From NCBI GenBank assembly GCA_003242085.1, contig QBML01000025.1, positions 1 to 64,000 on the forward strand: 64,000 bases of DNA, read 5' to 3'. The position numbers and the translations under genes are program-made. Under the pieces are notes generated by a model. The model was not told where the DNA came from, ran no database searches, and saw nothing but the letters and a program-made list of their open reading frames with translations. Positions 53,226 to 63,668 of the stretch are shown here, piece by piece; position 1 is the first letter of the stretch; each line of letters starts with the position of its first letter. Origin of the DNA: Pseudanabaena frigida (GTDB lineage: Bacteria > Cyanobacteriota > Cyanobacteriia > Pseudanabaenales > Pseudanabaenaceae).

Positions 53226-54265
53226 TGGTTGCCATACAAAACTCCTCACACACTCTTACCCCTGAGACTACCCTCCGCGACATTATCAAAACTATCCCTT
53301 CTGAATACTTTGAGAAGAAACCTCTCAGAGCTTGGTTGGGCGTGTTGCTTTCCTTAACAGCCGCTGCACTTGGTTATGCGAGCATCGCTTCGTCTCCATG
53401 GTACTTGTTACCTTTCGCTTGGATTTTCACTGGTACTGCCCTAACAGGCTGGTTCGTAATTGGTCATGACTGCGGACATCGTTCCTTCTCCAACAAAATT
53501 TGGGTTAACGATCTCGTCGGACATATTGCTTTCTTGCCACTACTTTTCCCTTTTCATTGTTGGCGCTTCAAGCACGATCACCATCACCTACACACCAACA
53601 AGATGGGTGAAGATAATGCTTGGTATCCCTTTACTGTTGAAGAATACGAGCAAGGAAAAGGTTTGACTTCTGGCGTATATCGCTTAATTCGTACTCGTTT
53701 TTGGTGGATTGGCTCAATTATTCATTGGGCAAACTTGCACTTTAATGCAAATCTATATCCTGAGCGTCAGCAAGAACAAGTTAAGTTTTCTTACCGCTTA
53801 GTAATCGTTTTTGGTGCGATCGCTATTCCTGCTTTGATAATCACTACTGGCTTCTTAGGATTTATAAATTTCTTTTTGATGCCTTGGTTGGTCTATCATT
53901 TCTGGATGAGCACTTTCACTATTGTTCATCACACAATGCCAGATATCCAATTTAAAGATAAGGATAAATGGCGCGCAGCAACCGATCAACTGACTGGAAC
54001 CGTACATTGTGATTATCCAGCTTGGGTGGAATGGCTATGTCACGATATTAACGTGCATGTTCCTCATCACGTTTCCACAGGTATTCCTTCCTACAACTTG
54101 CGTCTCGCACACAAGTCTCTTGATGAAAATTGGGGAAAATGTATGTATAAGACTAAGTTCTCTTGGGAATTGATGAAGGATATCGGCGATCGCTGTCATA
54201 TCTACGACGCTGAAAAGTGCTATAAAACTTTTGCTGAAGTTGATGCTTCTAGTAAAGTTATTTAA
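53225..54265 (+). CDS. desA: Fatty acid delta-12 desaturase
   Basis: DesA inserts the second double bond in oleoyl chains of membrane lipids using two non-heme irons and ferredoxin. It is 346 aa. Three histidine boxes are intact: HDCGH (81-85), HDHHH (117-121) and HVPHH (278-282). The start is GTG 53225, overlapping the upstream TAG, with AGGGAG about 12 bp ahead. Several hydrophobic helices ([30 protein letters not shown]) fit a thylakoid or plasma-membrane protein. A hairpin at about 54293-54330 follows. Confidence 0.95.
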   Translation: MVAIQNSSHTLTPETTLRDIIKTIPSEYFEKKPLRAWLGVLLSLTAAALGYASIASSPWYLLPFAWIFTGTALTGWFVIGHDCGHRSFSNKIWVNDLVGHIAFLPLLFPFHCWRFKHDHHHLHTNKMGEDNAWYPFTVEEYEQGKGLTSGVYRLIRTRFWWIGSIIHWANLHFNANLYPERQQEQVKFSYRLVIVFGAIAIPALIITTGFLGFINFFLMPWLVYHFWMSTFTIVHHTMPDIQFKDKDKWRAATDQLTGTVHCDYPAWVEWLCHDINVHVPHHVSTGIPSYNLRLAHKSLDENWGKCMYKTKFSWELMKDIGDRCHIYDAEKCYKTFAEVDASSKVI

Positions 54266-54292
54266 TTAATAATTAATCTAACTAGTTTATTA

Positions 54293-54332
54293 ATAATAAA
54301 AAGAGGTCGTTTTACGTCCTCTTTTTTATTGT
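54293..54332. terminator. Bidirectional terminator desA / glucosidase
   Basis: The inverted repeat AATAAAAAGAGG / CCTCTTTTTTATT with a roughly 10-nt loop lies between the converging genes ending at 54265 and 54355. The T-run on the plus strand fits an intrinsic terminator for desA. Confidence 0.75.
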
Positions 54333-54354
54333 CATCGGCATAGCTATGGAAATC

Positions 54355-56613
54355 TTAGGCTTCAATGATCACGCGAGCATTACCACGTTTTTTATTGACA
54401 CGACAAGCAGTTGTATCTCCAGAACGCTCAAACTCCAGATCTAAAAGTGTTTGTCCAATCCGTAAATTCTGAATTGATAGTCGTTTAATAGAATTTAGTA
54501 AACAGGGATCGATAATATGAAGCTGATTATTGGTGGCATCAGGTACGAGATTAGCCATTATCGAAACTAATTGGAAGATGGTTCCTGTTGCCCAAGCTTG
54601 TGGCGAACAGGCGACAGGGTACTGTACAGGCAGACTAAAACCATCATGCTCATAGCCACACAGTAACTCAGGAGGTCGTTGATAGGGCTGGGCTATGGTC
54701 ATATCAATCAAACCTTGAGCAATTCTCAATGATTGCTTAACCAAACTGTGCGATCGCATACCGAGAGCTATCAGGCTATTATCATGCGGCCAGACCGAAC
54801 CAATGTGGTATCCCATTGGATTGTAAGCAGGAGAAAGGCTGCTCAATGTCCGAATCCCCCATCCATTAAACATATCAGGTGCATTTAAACGGGCGGCGAC
54901 ACTGAGAACTTTTTCATGATCGAAAATACCTAAATTCAAACAATGTCCGGGATTAGAAGTAATACTATCGACAGGCTGACCTTTGCCATCTAATGCTAGG
55001 GCGCAATAGTCCTGATCGGGTAGCCAAAAATCTTGATTGAACCGTAACTTCAAATCTTTTGCCTGCGATCGCCAAAGTTCGGCTAATTCAAATAGCTGCT
55101 TTCTCTCAGCTAATTCACTCATTCTAATTTTGGCGGCATAGACATATCCTTGCACCTCGCATAATGCGATCGCCCCTTCCGCAAGTTCTCCTTTACTATT
55201 AACAATACAATTCTCAGAATCTTTCCAACCTTGATTGAGTAGACCTTTTTTAGAGGAGCGAAAATAACTAAGATAGCCAGTCTCTTGGCAGTTGCGATCA
55301 ATCCATGCCATCGCTGAGAGAGCGTTTGGCCATAGGGTATCTAAAGTGGATTGATCGGCAGTCCAAGCAAAATACTCCGCATAAAGCATCAACCAGAGTG
55401 GTGTGGCATCAACAGTTCCATAGTAGGGAGTATGCGGTACTTCTTGACAACGAGCCATCTCACCTAGCCTGATTTCATGAAGAATTTTCCCCTTTTGTTC
55501 GTCACGCCATTCATTATCAACTTTGCCTTGAAAATACGCTAAAACGGAAAGAGTATCACGGGCAATTTTGGGATCTAAAACTAAGGTTTGGGAAGCTGCA
55601 ATTATGGAATCTCTACCAAATAAAGTTGAAAACCACGGTACTCCCGCTGAGAGAAAATTATTTTTCTCAGAAGTTTGTCTTAATAAATAAATATCCTGTA
55701 CAGCGCGATCGATCACTTGATTTAGTGACTTATTATCAGTTTGAATTTTAGTGATTTGCTCAGTCCAGATTTTCTCTTCTAATAACTCTTCACCTTTTGC
55801 CTGAGCAAAGGTTTCAGGAACACTAACAATTGAGGTGGGACAATTATTGGTAAATAAATGAATGCGATATCCGATTGTTCTTGATTCATGGGCGGCTAAA
55901 TCTAAATGCCAGATAGCTGTATATCCTTGAATCTCTTGGGGCTGAAAAGAATCAAATTGAATTCGTGATTCCATCAAAGAACCATCTAATCCTTCATAGG
56001 CAAGCACAATTTCCTTAGGCAATATTTCCATAGATTTCTGATCTTGATTCGGTAGATAGCGGAGAAAATTACCTCTTTTTTCACGCTTACTTCCTCTCAC
56101 TTCAAATAAATCTAGGAAATCAGCATCAAAGCTTAAACTGAGCGTAAACCTAACTGGATGTGTATTGTAATTGGTTACTTGTGTCTGCTCAAAAAAACCA
56201 CCTTTGATCAAGATTTCCCGATGGATATCAATGGTTTCTGCCTTGATGAGACCACCTTCTGCATTTTCAATCTCAGGATTTGCACCTAAAACTGTCATTG
56301 CAAATCCTTTGCGAGCGGTACTGCTAAAAGCAATAGGCGATCGCCCATCAATTTGTAGCTCCAGACGACTGAGAAACCTTGTATCACGGCAAAAGAAGCC
56401 CATGCTATCTTCAATGCCGCCAAGGCGACAGCTAAGATCGGAAATATTCCCTAAAGTATCCGTAATTAGGAATAAATCGTCATCTTTCAAGGTCAGTGTG
56501 GAAATAGGATGCTCCCCTATTAAACAAACCCACGGTACAATTTGTGTCTTATCGATAGGAATAAATCTCCTTCCATCAACTTCAATTGTGGTAGGTTCAA
56601 TTATGTCGGGCAT
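54355..56613 (-). CDS. Amylo-alpha-1,6-glucosidase-like (GDE) protein
   Basis: A 752-aa protein. The N-terminal third is a beta-sandwich of the glycogen-debranching N-terminal type (DLFLITDTLGNISDLSCRLG, GFFCRDTRFLSRLELQIDGR). The remainder is an (alpha/alpha)6 barrel: GVPWFSTLFGRDSIIAASQT, then GYHIGSVWPHDNSLIALGMR. FGRDS and WPHDNSL are motifs of GDE-type GH15/GH133-like glucosidases. The substrate is probably an alpha-glucan or glucoside, but substrate specificity is uncertain. It is the last gene of the sugar cluster. Confidence 0.88.
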   Translation of the reverse strand: MPDIIEPTTIEVDGRRFIPIDKTQIVPWVCLIGEHPISTLTLKDDDLFLITDTLGNISDLSCRLGGIEDSMGFFCRDTRFLSRLELQIDGRSPIAFSSTARKGFAMTVLGANPEIENAEGGLIKAETIDIHREILIKGGFFEQTQVTNYNTHPVRFTLSLSFDADFLDLFEVRGSKREKRGNFLRYLPNQDQKSMEILPKEIVLAYEGLDGSLMESRIQFDSFQPQEIQGYTAIWHLDLAAHESRTIGYRIHLFTNNCPTSIVSVPETFAQAKGEELLEEKIWTEQITKIQTDNKSLNQVIDRAVQDIYLLRQTSEKNNFLSAGVPWFSTLFGRDSIIAASQTLVLDPKIARDTLSVLAYFQGKVDNEWRDEQKGKILHEIRLGEMARCQEVPHTPYYGTVDATPLWLMLYAEYFAWTADQSTLDTLWPNALSAMAWIDRNCQETGYLSYFRSSKKGLLNQGWKDSENCIVNSKGELAEGAIALCEVQGYVYAAKIRMSELAERKQLFELAELWRSQAKDLKLRFNQDFWLPDQDYCALALDGKGQPVDSITSNPGHCLNLGIFDHEKVLSVAARLNAPDMFNGWGIRTLSSLSPAYNPMGYHIGSVWPHDNSLIALGMRSHSLVKQSLRIAQGLIDMTIAQPYQRPPELLCGYEHDGFSLPVQYPVACSPQAWATGTIFQLVSIMANLVPDATNNQLHIIDPCLLNSIKRLSIQNLRIGQTLLDLEFERSGDTTACRVNKKRGNARVIIEA

Positions 56614-56647
56614 ATTATTTAGTAATATTATTTTTTTGAAAGAATGA

Positions 56648-57943
56648 TTATGCAGATCTGCTTATGCTCGATCTTTTATGATTCCAAGCTTGATCGTGCA
56701 TAATTGACTGAGCAAGAACATGGCGATAGAGTTCGCTTAACTGAATAGATACTCCTGTCCAACTAAATCGCTGATTTACATTTGCAGATGCTTGCTTACG
56801 CATCTTCCTAACCCACAAATCATCAAATAGAATCCGATGAATACCATTAGCAAAAGCATCAATATCTTTAGGCTCGACTAATAGACCCGTTTCTTCGGGA
56901 ATGATTGTAAACTTCAAGCCACCAACATTAGAAGCGACCACAGGTACACCACAAGCCATCGCCTCGATCGCAACTAATCCAAAGGGTTCGTAGTGACTGG
57001 GAATTACGCAAACATCAGCAGCTGTATAGTAAAGAGGCAAAATATTATGCCCGATCCTACCCGCAAAAACAGTACAATCTGTCAGCCCTAACTCATTGAC
57101 AATATTTTCAATCCTTTGTTTTTCATCACCGTCAGGCATATTTGCTGAACTTCCACCAACAACGATCAGCTTGAGATTTTGGAGATTCTGTTCCTTAAGT
57201 AGAGCAAATGCTCTGACTAAAGTCTCAATCCCTTTCCGTTCGTCGAATCTTCCCACGTAGAGAATAATTTTCTCATGACTACCTAATTTCAATTTGGTGC
57301 GTGCATTAGACTTAGAAGTTAACCGAAAGTTATTGGTATCTGTTCCGCAGGGAATAACTTCAATTTGACCGCTAGTAGAAACAAGCGATCGCAAAGTGTC
57401 CTGTTCTTGAGGGCTAGTGGCAATTACACAGTTGGCCCGTTCTAAGATCTCTCTCTCAATCCTCAGACGAGTATTCGCAATTTGGGGGATTTCTACCAAA
57501 GATTGATACTTCACTGCTCCTAGAGAATGATAAGTGTGTACCAGTTGGATACCACTAGTTTTTTGCAACTCCATCCCAGCCCAAGCAGATAGCCAATAAT
57601 TAGTATGAATTAATGGATAATTTAAGCCGTGAGTCCTTTGAAATGATTGGAATGAACTTACAAACTCTGGCATATGTTCAAATAATCGATCCCTAGGAAT
57701 ATAGGTCTCGGCACCTGCTTTAAGTCGAATCGTTCGACAATAAGGAGAATGTTGCACAATTACATCATCTTCAGCGTGGACTTTACGGGTAAACATATCC
57801 ACTTGCCAACCCAATGCCGCAAGGGTTTCGCCAATATGACGCACATACACATTTTGTCCACCCGCCTCTTCTAATCCAATTTCTGCTGCAGGATCGGCAT
57901 GATCGGAAATGAGGGCGATCGCCTGTCTGTTTAAACTAAGCAT
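56648..57943 (-). CDS. Glycosyltransferase family 4 (sucrose-synthase/SPS-like)
   Basis: A 431-aa GT-B retaining glycosyltransferase. The N-terminal EEAGGQNVYVRHIGETLAAL is characteristic of the sucrose-phosphate synthase and sucrose-synthase clade. GRFDERKGIETLVRAFALL opens the donor half, and EPFGLVAIEAMACGVPVVAS is the E-x7-E donor-binding motif. It lacks the sucrose-phosphate phosphatase domain of true SPS, so acceptor and product are not certain. It starts 81 bp after a second GT4 gene, and the invertase in the same cluster supports sucrose-related chemistry. Confidence 0.9.
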   Translation of the reverse strand: MLSLNRQAIALISDHADPAAEIGLEEAGGQNVYVRHIGETLAALGWQVDMFTRKVHAEDDVIVQHSPYCRTIRLKAGAETYIPRDRLFEHMPEFVSSFQSFQRTHGLNYPLIHTNYWLSAWAGMELQKTSGIQLVHTYHSLGAVKYQSLVEIPQIANTRLRIEREILERANCVIATSPQEQDTLRSLVSTSGQIEVIPCGTDTNNFRLTSKSNARTKLKLGSHEKIILYVGRFDERKGIETLVRAFALLKEQNLQNLKLIVVGGSSANMPDGDEKQRIENIVNELGLTDCTVFAGRIGHNILPLYYTAADVCVIPSHYEPFGLVAIEAMACGVPVVASNVGGLKFTIIPEETGLLVEPKDIDAFANGIHRILFDDLWVRKMRKQASANVNQRFSWTGVSIQLSELYRHVLAQSIMHDQAWNHKRSSISRSA

Positions 57944-58024
57944 AATATTTCTCCTTTTTTAATGATTCTAAAGATCCCCCTCAATCCTCCTTAAGATGGG
58001 GGTTGGGGGGATCGCAAAGATTGT
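57944..58024. repeat. Intergenic G/C-block repeat between two GT4 genes
   Basis: An imperfect palindrome of GATCCCCCTCAATCCTCC with a GGGGGTTGGGGGGATC arm (about 57972-58013). Such GATCCCCC blocks recur in many cyanobacterial genomes; only this copy was recognised here. It separates the two glycosyltransferase genes and could fold in the transcript. Confidence 0.5.
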
Positions 58025-59095
58025 CTATTGCATTACCAGATCTCGGTTTTGTCCATTCCGAGAATATTTCTCGCCTAGTAGCTTCTGATATACGGCTTCA
58101 TATCCATCTGCCATCCTTTTTGCGGTGAAGTTAATTAAGACATGCTCTCGACAGGCATAACGATCTAACTGAGCGGCAAGGGCGATCGCATCTATACACT
58201 CATTCACGTTATGGCAGAGAAATCCACTTACTCCGTGGGCAATCACTTCAGGAGCTGAGCCCAAACTCATTGCAACTACAGGAGTACCGGTTACCATGGA
58301 CTCAATCATTACTAGCCCAAAAGGTTCTCTCCATGTAATTGGAAATAGCGTTGCTACAGCTCCGCCCATGAGAATGTTTTTTTGTTGATGATTAGCCTCA
58401 CCGAGAAATTCGATTTGCTTTCCATCAATATGTGGTTGAACTTGGTTCTTAAAGTATTCCAAATCTACAGCATCAATTTTCCCAGCCATTTTGAGATGCC
58501 ATCCTGAACGTTTAGCAATTTCAATCGCTAAATGAGCGCCCTTTTCTGGTGACATTCGACCTAAAAAAGCCAGATACGGTGGATGTTCTGGCTGAGGATA
58601 AAAGTTATAAGTATTTGGAGCGATACCGTTATAAATTGTGGATACATAGTTTAAGCCTAAACTCGTATCCCTCTGGGAGTTAGAAATGCTAACAAATGGT
58701 TGTTTGCGCACATGAGTAAATAATTTCTCATTATCAGACGTGAAAATACCGTGTAAAGTATGAACTGTAGGTGTTTTAACTAGATTTGTATAGGGCAATG
58801 CTACACAACCGACATGGGAATGAATGATGTCAAATCGTTCGGCATTCTCATAGACTCGGCTTATATTGAGCATGTCATAGATATTAGGATCTTTAACACT
58901 CGTGTCTAAACGTAAGGCTCTAGGATGGACAGATTCTAGTTTGGCGGAGGTTGTAGAGTCACCTGAGGCAAATAGAGTAACATCATGACCGCGCTTAACT
59001 AATTCTTCGGTGAGTAAACTTACTACGAGTTCAGTGCCGCCATAAGCGGGAGGTGGAACCTGTTCCCATAGTGGAGCAACTTGAGCAATTCTCAT
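58025..59095 (-). CDS. Glycosyltransferase family 4
   Basis: A 356-aa GT-B enzyme. The N-terminus MRIAQVAPLWEQVPPPAYGG is characteristic of a GT4 group common in cyanobacteria (PPPAYGGTE). GRMSPEKGAHLAIEIAKRSG and EPFGLVMIESMVTGTPVVAM carry the donor-binding segments. The substrate is not predictable. Position and strand place it in the same transcript as the SPS-like GT4 and the glucosidase. Confidence 0.9.
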   Translation of the reverse strand: MRIAQVAPLWEQVPPPAYGGTELVVSLLTEELVKRGHDVTLFASGDSTTSAKLESVHPRALRLDTSVKDPNIYDMLNISRVYENAERFDIIHSHVGCVALPYTNLVKTPTVHTLHGIFTSDNEKLFTHVRKQPFVSISNSQRDTSLGLNYVSTIYNGIAPNTYNFYPQPEHPPYLAFLGRMSPEKGAHLAIEIAKRSGWHLKMAGKIDAVDLEYFKNQVQPHIDGKQIEFLGEANHQQKNILMGGAVATLFPITWREPFGLVMIESMVTGTPVVAMSLGSAPEVIAHGVSGFLCHNVNECIDAIALAAQLDRYACREHVLINFTAKRMADGYEAVYQKLLGEKYSRNGQNRDLVMQ

Positions 59096-59566
59096 TATGA
59101 ATCTCCTGTCTATAACTTTTGATGCAGGCGATGATAACGGCTGTTTCTAAAGGTTGTTATCTTATTAAGGAGACTATAACTGAGCGATGATTGAGATCGC
59201 GTATATCCAAATCTTTAAATTGGATAAGTTGTATTGGAATGTATTGAAACTTTATAGAAAAGTGAGTTTAATCAAGCTTTTTTTATTCTATATAGTGCGA
59301 TCGCTTCTATAGAATAAATGATTTGTGTGGGACTTCTACCTCGCTTAGATAGCTTCTTATACTAATGACAGATGGGGGTAAAACTTTACTACATCTTAAG
59401 ACGTATTGGCATTATTCCTATCAGTAAAGTATACATTTTTCTATTCCTGTAATTTTTCTATTTCAAAACTATAATTTCCTACTACTAACTTTGCACTCAA
59501 AAGAAAGCATTGACCGATCGGAGAAATAACATTTATTCGTGTCGATCGCTTCATTTTTTATTCGTA
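59096..59566. other. Long intergenic region, promoter of the GT4 genes
   Basis: 471 bp with no gene and no tRNA-like structure. The region is AT-rich and carries many TATA-like tracts near 59270-59310. It probably holds the promoter for the GT4 genes on the minus strand and the 3' untranslated part of the invertase transcript. No regulator site is claimed. Confidence 0.4.
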
Positions 59567-61021
59567 TTAAAGATTTTTAAGGTTTGGTAAATCCATAATA
59601 TTCGCATCATCAGGATTTACTTTGAGAAAGTGATGCGTTAATAGAAAACTAACAATAGTCCATGTTTGATATAGCCTTGCTTGTTGACCTACCCAAATCC
59701 CGTTAGGCCCATCAAAATACTCTGCCCAATTCTCTTGAGGTAATCTTTTTAAGAGAATCTCATAATTATCTTGCAGTAGGATATCGATCGCAACATTATC
59801 AATAGAAGATTGATGCTGTTTATGACGTAAGGTTGCAATTACAAAAAACCAAAAAAGACATGGCCAATGCCCTGCATTGTGATAACACCAAGGTAGATTT
59901 TTGCGATCGTAGCCAGTTTTTTTACGCCAGTCTTCACTTTCTAAAGGTGGATGACAGATTCTTAAAGGCATTTGAGCAAATAGATCTGCCTGATTTTGGT
60001 GCATGAGACGAAAGAGAGATCGCTGTTGTGCCAAACTAATTAGATCGAAGGTGGCTCCTAGACAGTTCCCTAGCGTAAAAAAACGAAAGTCTGGTCTACC
60101 CGTTCGCACATTGCCAATTAAATATCCACCGCGATCGCCTAACCATTCCTGTAGCCAGTGAGGAATAGTTTCTGTTTGGATATTGTACTCATTTGCTACG
60201 CGATCGCCGTATTGTTCAGTAGGTCGGCGGCGAATGGTTTGGACGATTTTAGAGTTTACCCAATAATGCTTGAGCATATAGCTTCTAAGCTTTTTTAACC
60301 AAGCGATCGCGTAGGCTTTTAAATGGATTTGTTGTTCGATTAATGCGTTGCTAGGATCGTGGAAATTGTCTGTAGCTCGTTCATCTGCATATCCTTTTTC
60401 ATCCAAATCAATTTGGATTAGTCCCACGGCACTTAATAAAGCGCCATACAAAAGTGCTTGTATCTCTAAAGGATTGCCCCAAACATCAAGAGGGCGATCG
60501 ATCATAAATGCCCCATCAGGTACAAAAAGGGTTGGGGCATCTCGAAAAGATGGATGAAGAATTAGATTTAGAAGACCTTGAATGCCAATCTGAACTTCAG
60601 AGGTTGTTGCCCATTCGCGATCGCCCGATCTCTTCACATATAAGTAAGCCAAAATTGCCCACCACAAGCTGGCATCTACCGAGCAAACTCTGCCAATCGC
60701 TCTTTGTCCATAATCAGCAACTAGGTTCCCTTCAGTTTCAACAAAGCTAGTAGGAAATATGCCTCTAGTTTGGAATTGATCGCTTTGTAGCTTCAGGCAT
60801 GTATTTAGGAAATGCTTGACAATAGTAAACTTTCCTTCAAGGAGTAAATAGATCATTACAGGTACGTTATCCCGAATGAAAATCTCACTGTAATTTAAGT
60901 CTTGATTGTTTTGGTTTCTAGGAATTGCAGCTATAGCCCCAACAAATTCTCCATTGATTTTCACTAATGCTTTTTCATACAAAAGAGATTTAGCTAATTG
61001 CACTAATGATTCTTCTTTCAT
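59567..61021 (-). CDS. Neutral/alkaline invertase (GH100)
   Basis: A 484-aa cytosolic enzyme splitting sucrose into glucose and fructose. The GH100 pattern is clear: EIFIRDNVPVMIYLLLEGKF, DYGQRAIGRVCSVDASLWWA (catalytic Asp region), and FTLGNCLGATFDLISLAQQ. CYHNAGHWPCLFWFFVIATL and the GPNGIWVGQQARLYQTWTIV ending complete it. It is of typical cyanobacterial length. It lies upstream of two GT4 genes and a glucosidase on the same strand, which supports sucrose metabolism in the cluster. Confidence 0.95.
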   Translation of the reverse strand: MKEESLVQLAKSLLYEKALVKINGEFVGAIAAIPRNQNNQDLNYSEIFIRDNVPVMIYLLLEGKFTIVKHFLNTCLKLQSDQFQTRGIFPTSFVETEGNLVADYGQRAIGRVCSVDASLWWAILAYLYVKRSGDREWATTSEVQIGIQGLLNLILHPSFRDAPTLFVPDGAFMIDRPLDVWGNPLEIQALLYGALLSAVGLIQIDLDEKGYADERATDNFHDPSNALIEQQIHLKAYAIAWLKKLRSYMLKHYWVNSKIVQTIRRRPTEQYGDRVANEYNIQTETIPHWLQEWLGDRGGYLIGNVRTGRPDFRFFTLGNCLGATFDLISLAQQRSLFRLMHQNQADLFAQMPLRICHPPLESEDWRKKTGYDRKNLPWCYHNAGHWPCLFWFFVIATLRHKQHQSSIDNVAIDILLQDNYEILLKRLPQENWAEYFDGPNGIWVGQQARLYQTWTIVSFLLTHHFLKVNPDDANIMDLPNLKNL

Positions 61022-61274
61022 TAACTACCTGAAATTAAATTTATGGAACTTCGCGATCGAACAAAAATCTTAGCCTTGACTCTAGCGCAAAGTGATGTAA
61101 TTCTTTTGGATTACTTATAAAGACTTTGACTTCACTGACAACACTTTGCACTAAAGTCAAAACTTTCCTTGGTTTGCTTGATTGTTAATTGCTATAGTAA
61201 TCTAGACTGATGGCTGAGCGAAGCGATGCACTGAGATTGCCGAAGTGTCGAAGCCTCTTGTTAATCTCGTGAAT

Positions 61275-63668
61275 TTATAATGGATAGATTTTAATTGGGA
61301 GCAATCGCATTAGAGCTTGTCCTAATCGATGAGCTTGGGTGTCATACATTGGTAACTCGATCGCGGCAGGAAGACTTTCCATAAATCGACGGGCAAGTTC
61401 AAGATCGCAACCTGAAATATTTTTGAGCTTGTTACCAGCATCTAGCAACACACTGGAATTTAGAGGTGGTTTGGCTCGCAATTGCCAGCGTTTTGGCAAG
61501 TGGAGATTGCCAAGCTCGATTCGCCGTAGCCCCGAAATTGAAGCCAGAATCGTTAGACGATCGCCTACATTCATTACCTCATCATCAGACGGCATATAAA
61601 CTTCATTATGTCCATCGGCTTTAGGTCGAGCGGTTTTTAAATAAATTGGTACGACTGTATAGCCATAGGAAATTTGTGACAAATTTTTACCAACTAACGT
61701 ATCATTTTTGGAAATTATATATTCTGCAACTAGTACGGTGCGCTGATTGAGACGAAATAGGCTTAACATATTTTCGCCAAATGCCGCTCCCGCAAAAGCT
61801 TCAGCTGAGAGAGCATAGGCACAAAAAGATTGAGAATTTGGTAAAAGTTCCGCTAGGTTTTCGCTAAAGTAACGATCGTAGGTGCGAATCGCGAGATTCA
61901 TCTGGCGATCGATCTTTTTGGCAGCATCACGAGCTAGCAAGGCTGCTTCGAGATTGAGCATTTGATCGTCTGTGACCGTGAGAATACTCTTTGCTTTGGC
62001 AAGATTTGTTTTTGCTAGTTCTTCAATGATGTTGCCTGTAAACCAAGGGACTTTAGTTGCCAGATCGCAGTCGTGTGGATTTTCACTAACGATCACAATT
62101 GGAATTTGTAGCTTAAACAATAAGTCGGCAACTCTTTGTCCGAGCCGACCAAATCCAATGATCACAATATGGTCGCGCGCGGGTAGAGGGAGCGATCGTT
62201 TAAAAAACTCGAATTTGGAGCTGAGGATGCGATCGGCAAGCAATCCTATAACACCTAAAACAAATAGTAGGCTGATCAGAGTAATTAAGATGCAAAAGAG
62301 CATTAACCATAGAGGCACTTGATCCTCGCCTCCTAGCCCACCAAAAACATCGCCATATCCACCCAAGAGTAAAATTACGCTGGTTGAGATGGCTTTCTGT
62401 AATGAAATATTCGGTACATTCATCAATAAAACTGCGGAGCTAATTACCAATAGCAGAATGGCAATAATAATTCCCCATAAAATTAAACGGCGCGATCGCT
62501 CCGCCCGAAACCAAGAGACAATTTGATTCCATCGAGATTGCCAAAAAACTGGACTGGCGAGTTTTTTTAATAGTTGCAGGATATTTCTGAGAGACTGAAA
62601 ATTAGATTGACGAATGGGTTCAACTAGTTCTAATTGACTGTTCCCGAATGTAGCAAATTCATTTTCCACATATTCGATATAGGCAATCTTATCGCCAACT
62701 TCTACCATTGTATCGGGATGCCATTGAAAGAATAGGCGATCGGGATTGAGATCTGCGATACTCAAAAGCCGCGATTGCTTTTTATGCAGTAGATGGGCTG
62801 GAGTCTTAAGAAACCGATAGTTATCAGCCTCTACCCTACATTCAACTACACGTAATTTGCGATCGCCGATTTGAAATAGACCTAACGAACCTTCACCCAA
62901 GCCTGCAACCGCAAAGGACGCGGCAGGTAACTCCACGGGATCGAGTGCGACAAAGCTTCCTAATTGATCTTTAAGTAATTGATTGAGATTTAGACGAGAA
63001 GATCGTACAACAATATGCACGTTCGGATTGAGGCGACGTGCAGAGATTGCTGTTTCAATATTGACATTCTCATTACTAGTAACTAGCAAAATTGCCCGAC
63101 AATTATGAATGCCAGCTTTGAGAAGAACTTCAGTACGACGGCAATCGCCCAAGATAATTGGCTCATCGAGTAACTCTGTAAAGTTATCAAGTTCCATTAT
63201 CTCAGGCTGAATTTTATTGATCGCGCAGATTTTTACTTCATACTCACCATAGGCAAATTTTTTTAAGTTAAATACAGAGTGCTGTCCTAAACTACCTAGA
63301 CCACAAACAATAAAGCGATCGCATAATGTTGTTTCGATATTTGACTCTAAATTTGCGCCTGATTTTTCGGATGAGAAGTCTTTCTTTTCTTTGTCATTTG
63401 AGGCGATCTTATCGAGATCGAGGTCAATTTTCTCTACCCATTGAGGCAAAGGTTGACCGAAAAGAAATGTATAAATCCGAGCTGCTTCTAAATTTTTATC
63501 TAGATCGACAAGGCATTTACCGATCGTTTCCACGAGTAATTCACGATCGCCAAAATAGGTGGACTCCAGTAAAACATGGAGTTCTTTGCGCTTTTGTCTG
63601 ACTGTGACATTGACCTTGATATCTAAGTCAAGTAAAGAGTTTTTGATGAGAGCTGCAAGCGATCGCAT
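61275..63668 (-). CDS. K+ channel protein with RCK/TrkA domains before and after the pore
   Basis: A 797-aa protein. Residues 117-345 contain a Rossmann TrkA-N domain (FIVCGLGSLGQHSVFNLKKF) followed by a TrkA-C-like segment. Residues 395-478 are two transmembrane helices around a pore loop with the selectivity filter GGYGD (436-440). A second TrkA-N domain (HIVIIGFGRLGQRVADLL, 500-640) and TrkA-C follow. The tandem order RCK-pore-RCK in one chain is the arrangement of some bacterial ligand-gated potassium channels. It is likely controlled by nucleotide or divalent cation binding. It is divergent from gltX. Confidence 0.9.
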   Translation of the reverse strand: MRSLAALIKNSLLDLDIKVNVTVRQKRKELHVLLESTYFGDRELLVETIGKCLVDLDKNLEAARIYTFLFGQPLPQWVEKIDLDLDKIASNDKEKKDFSSEKSGANLESNIETTLCDRFIVCGLGSLGQHSVFNLKKFAYGEYEVKICAINKIQPEIMELDNFTELLDEPIILGDCRRTEVLLKAGIHNCRAILLVTSNENVNIETAISARRLNPNVHIVVRSSRLNLNQLLKDQLGSFVALDPVELPAASFAVAGLGEGSLGLFQIGDRKLRVVECRVEADNYRFLKTPAHLLHKKQSRLLSIADLNPDRLFFQWHPDTMVEVGDKIAYIEYVENEFATFGNSQLELVEPIRQSNFQSLRNILQLLKKLASPVFWQSRWNQIVSWFRAERSRRLILWGIIIAILLLVISSAVLLMNVPNISLQKAISTSVILLLGGYGDVFGGLGGEDQVPLWLMLFCILITLISLLFVLGVIGLLADRILSSKFEFFKRSLPLPARDHIVIIGFGRLGQRVADLLFKLQIPIVIVSENPHDCDLATKVPWFTGNIIEELAKTNLAKAKSILTVTDDQMLNLEAALLARDAAKKIDRQMNLAIRTYDRYFSENLAELLPNSQSFCAYALSAEAFAGAAFGENMLSLFRLNQRTVLVAEYIISKNDTLVGKNLSQISYGYTVVPIYLKTARPKADGHNEVYMPSDDEVMNVGDRLTILASISGLRRIELGNLHLPKRWQLRAKPPLNSSVLLDAGNKLKNISGCDLELARRFMESLPAAIELPMYDTQAHRLGQALMRLLPIKIYPL

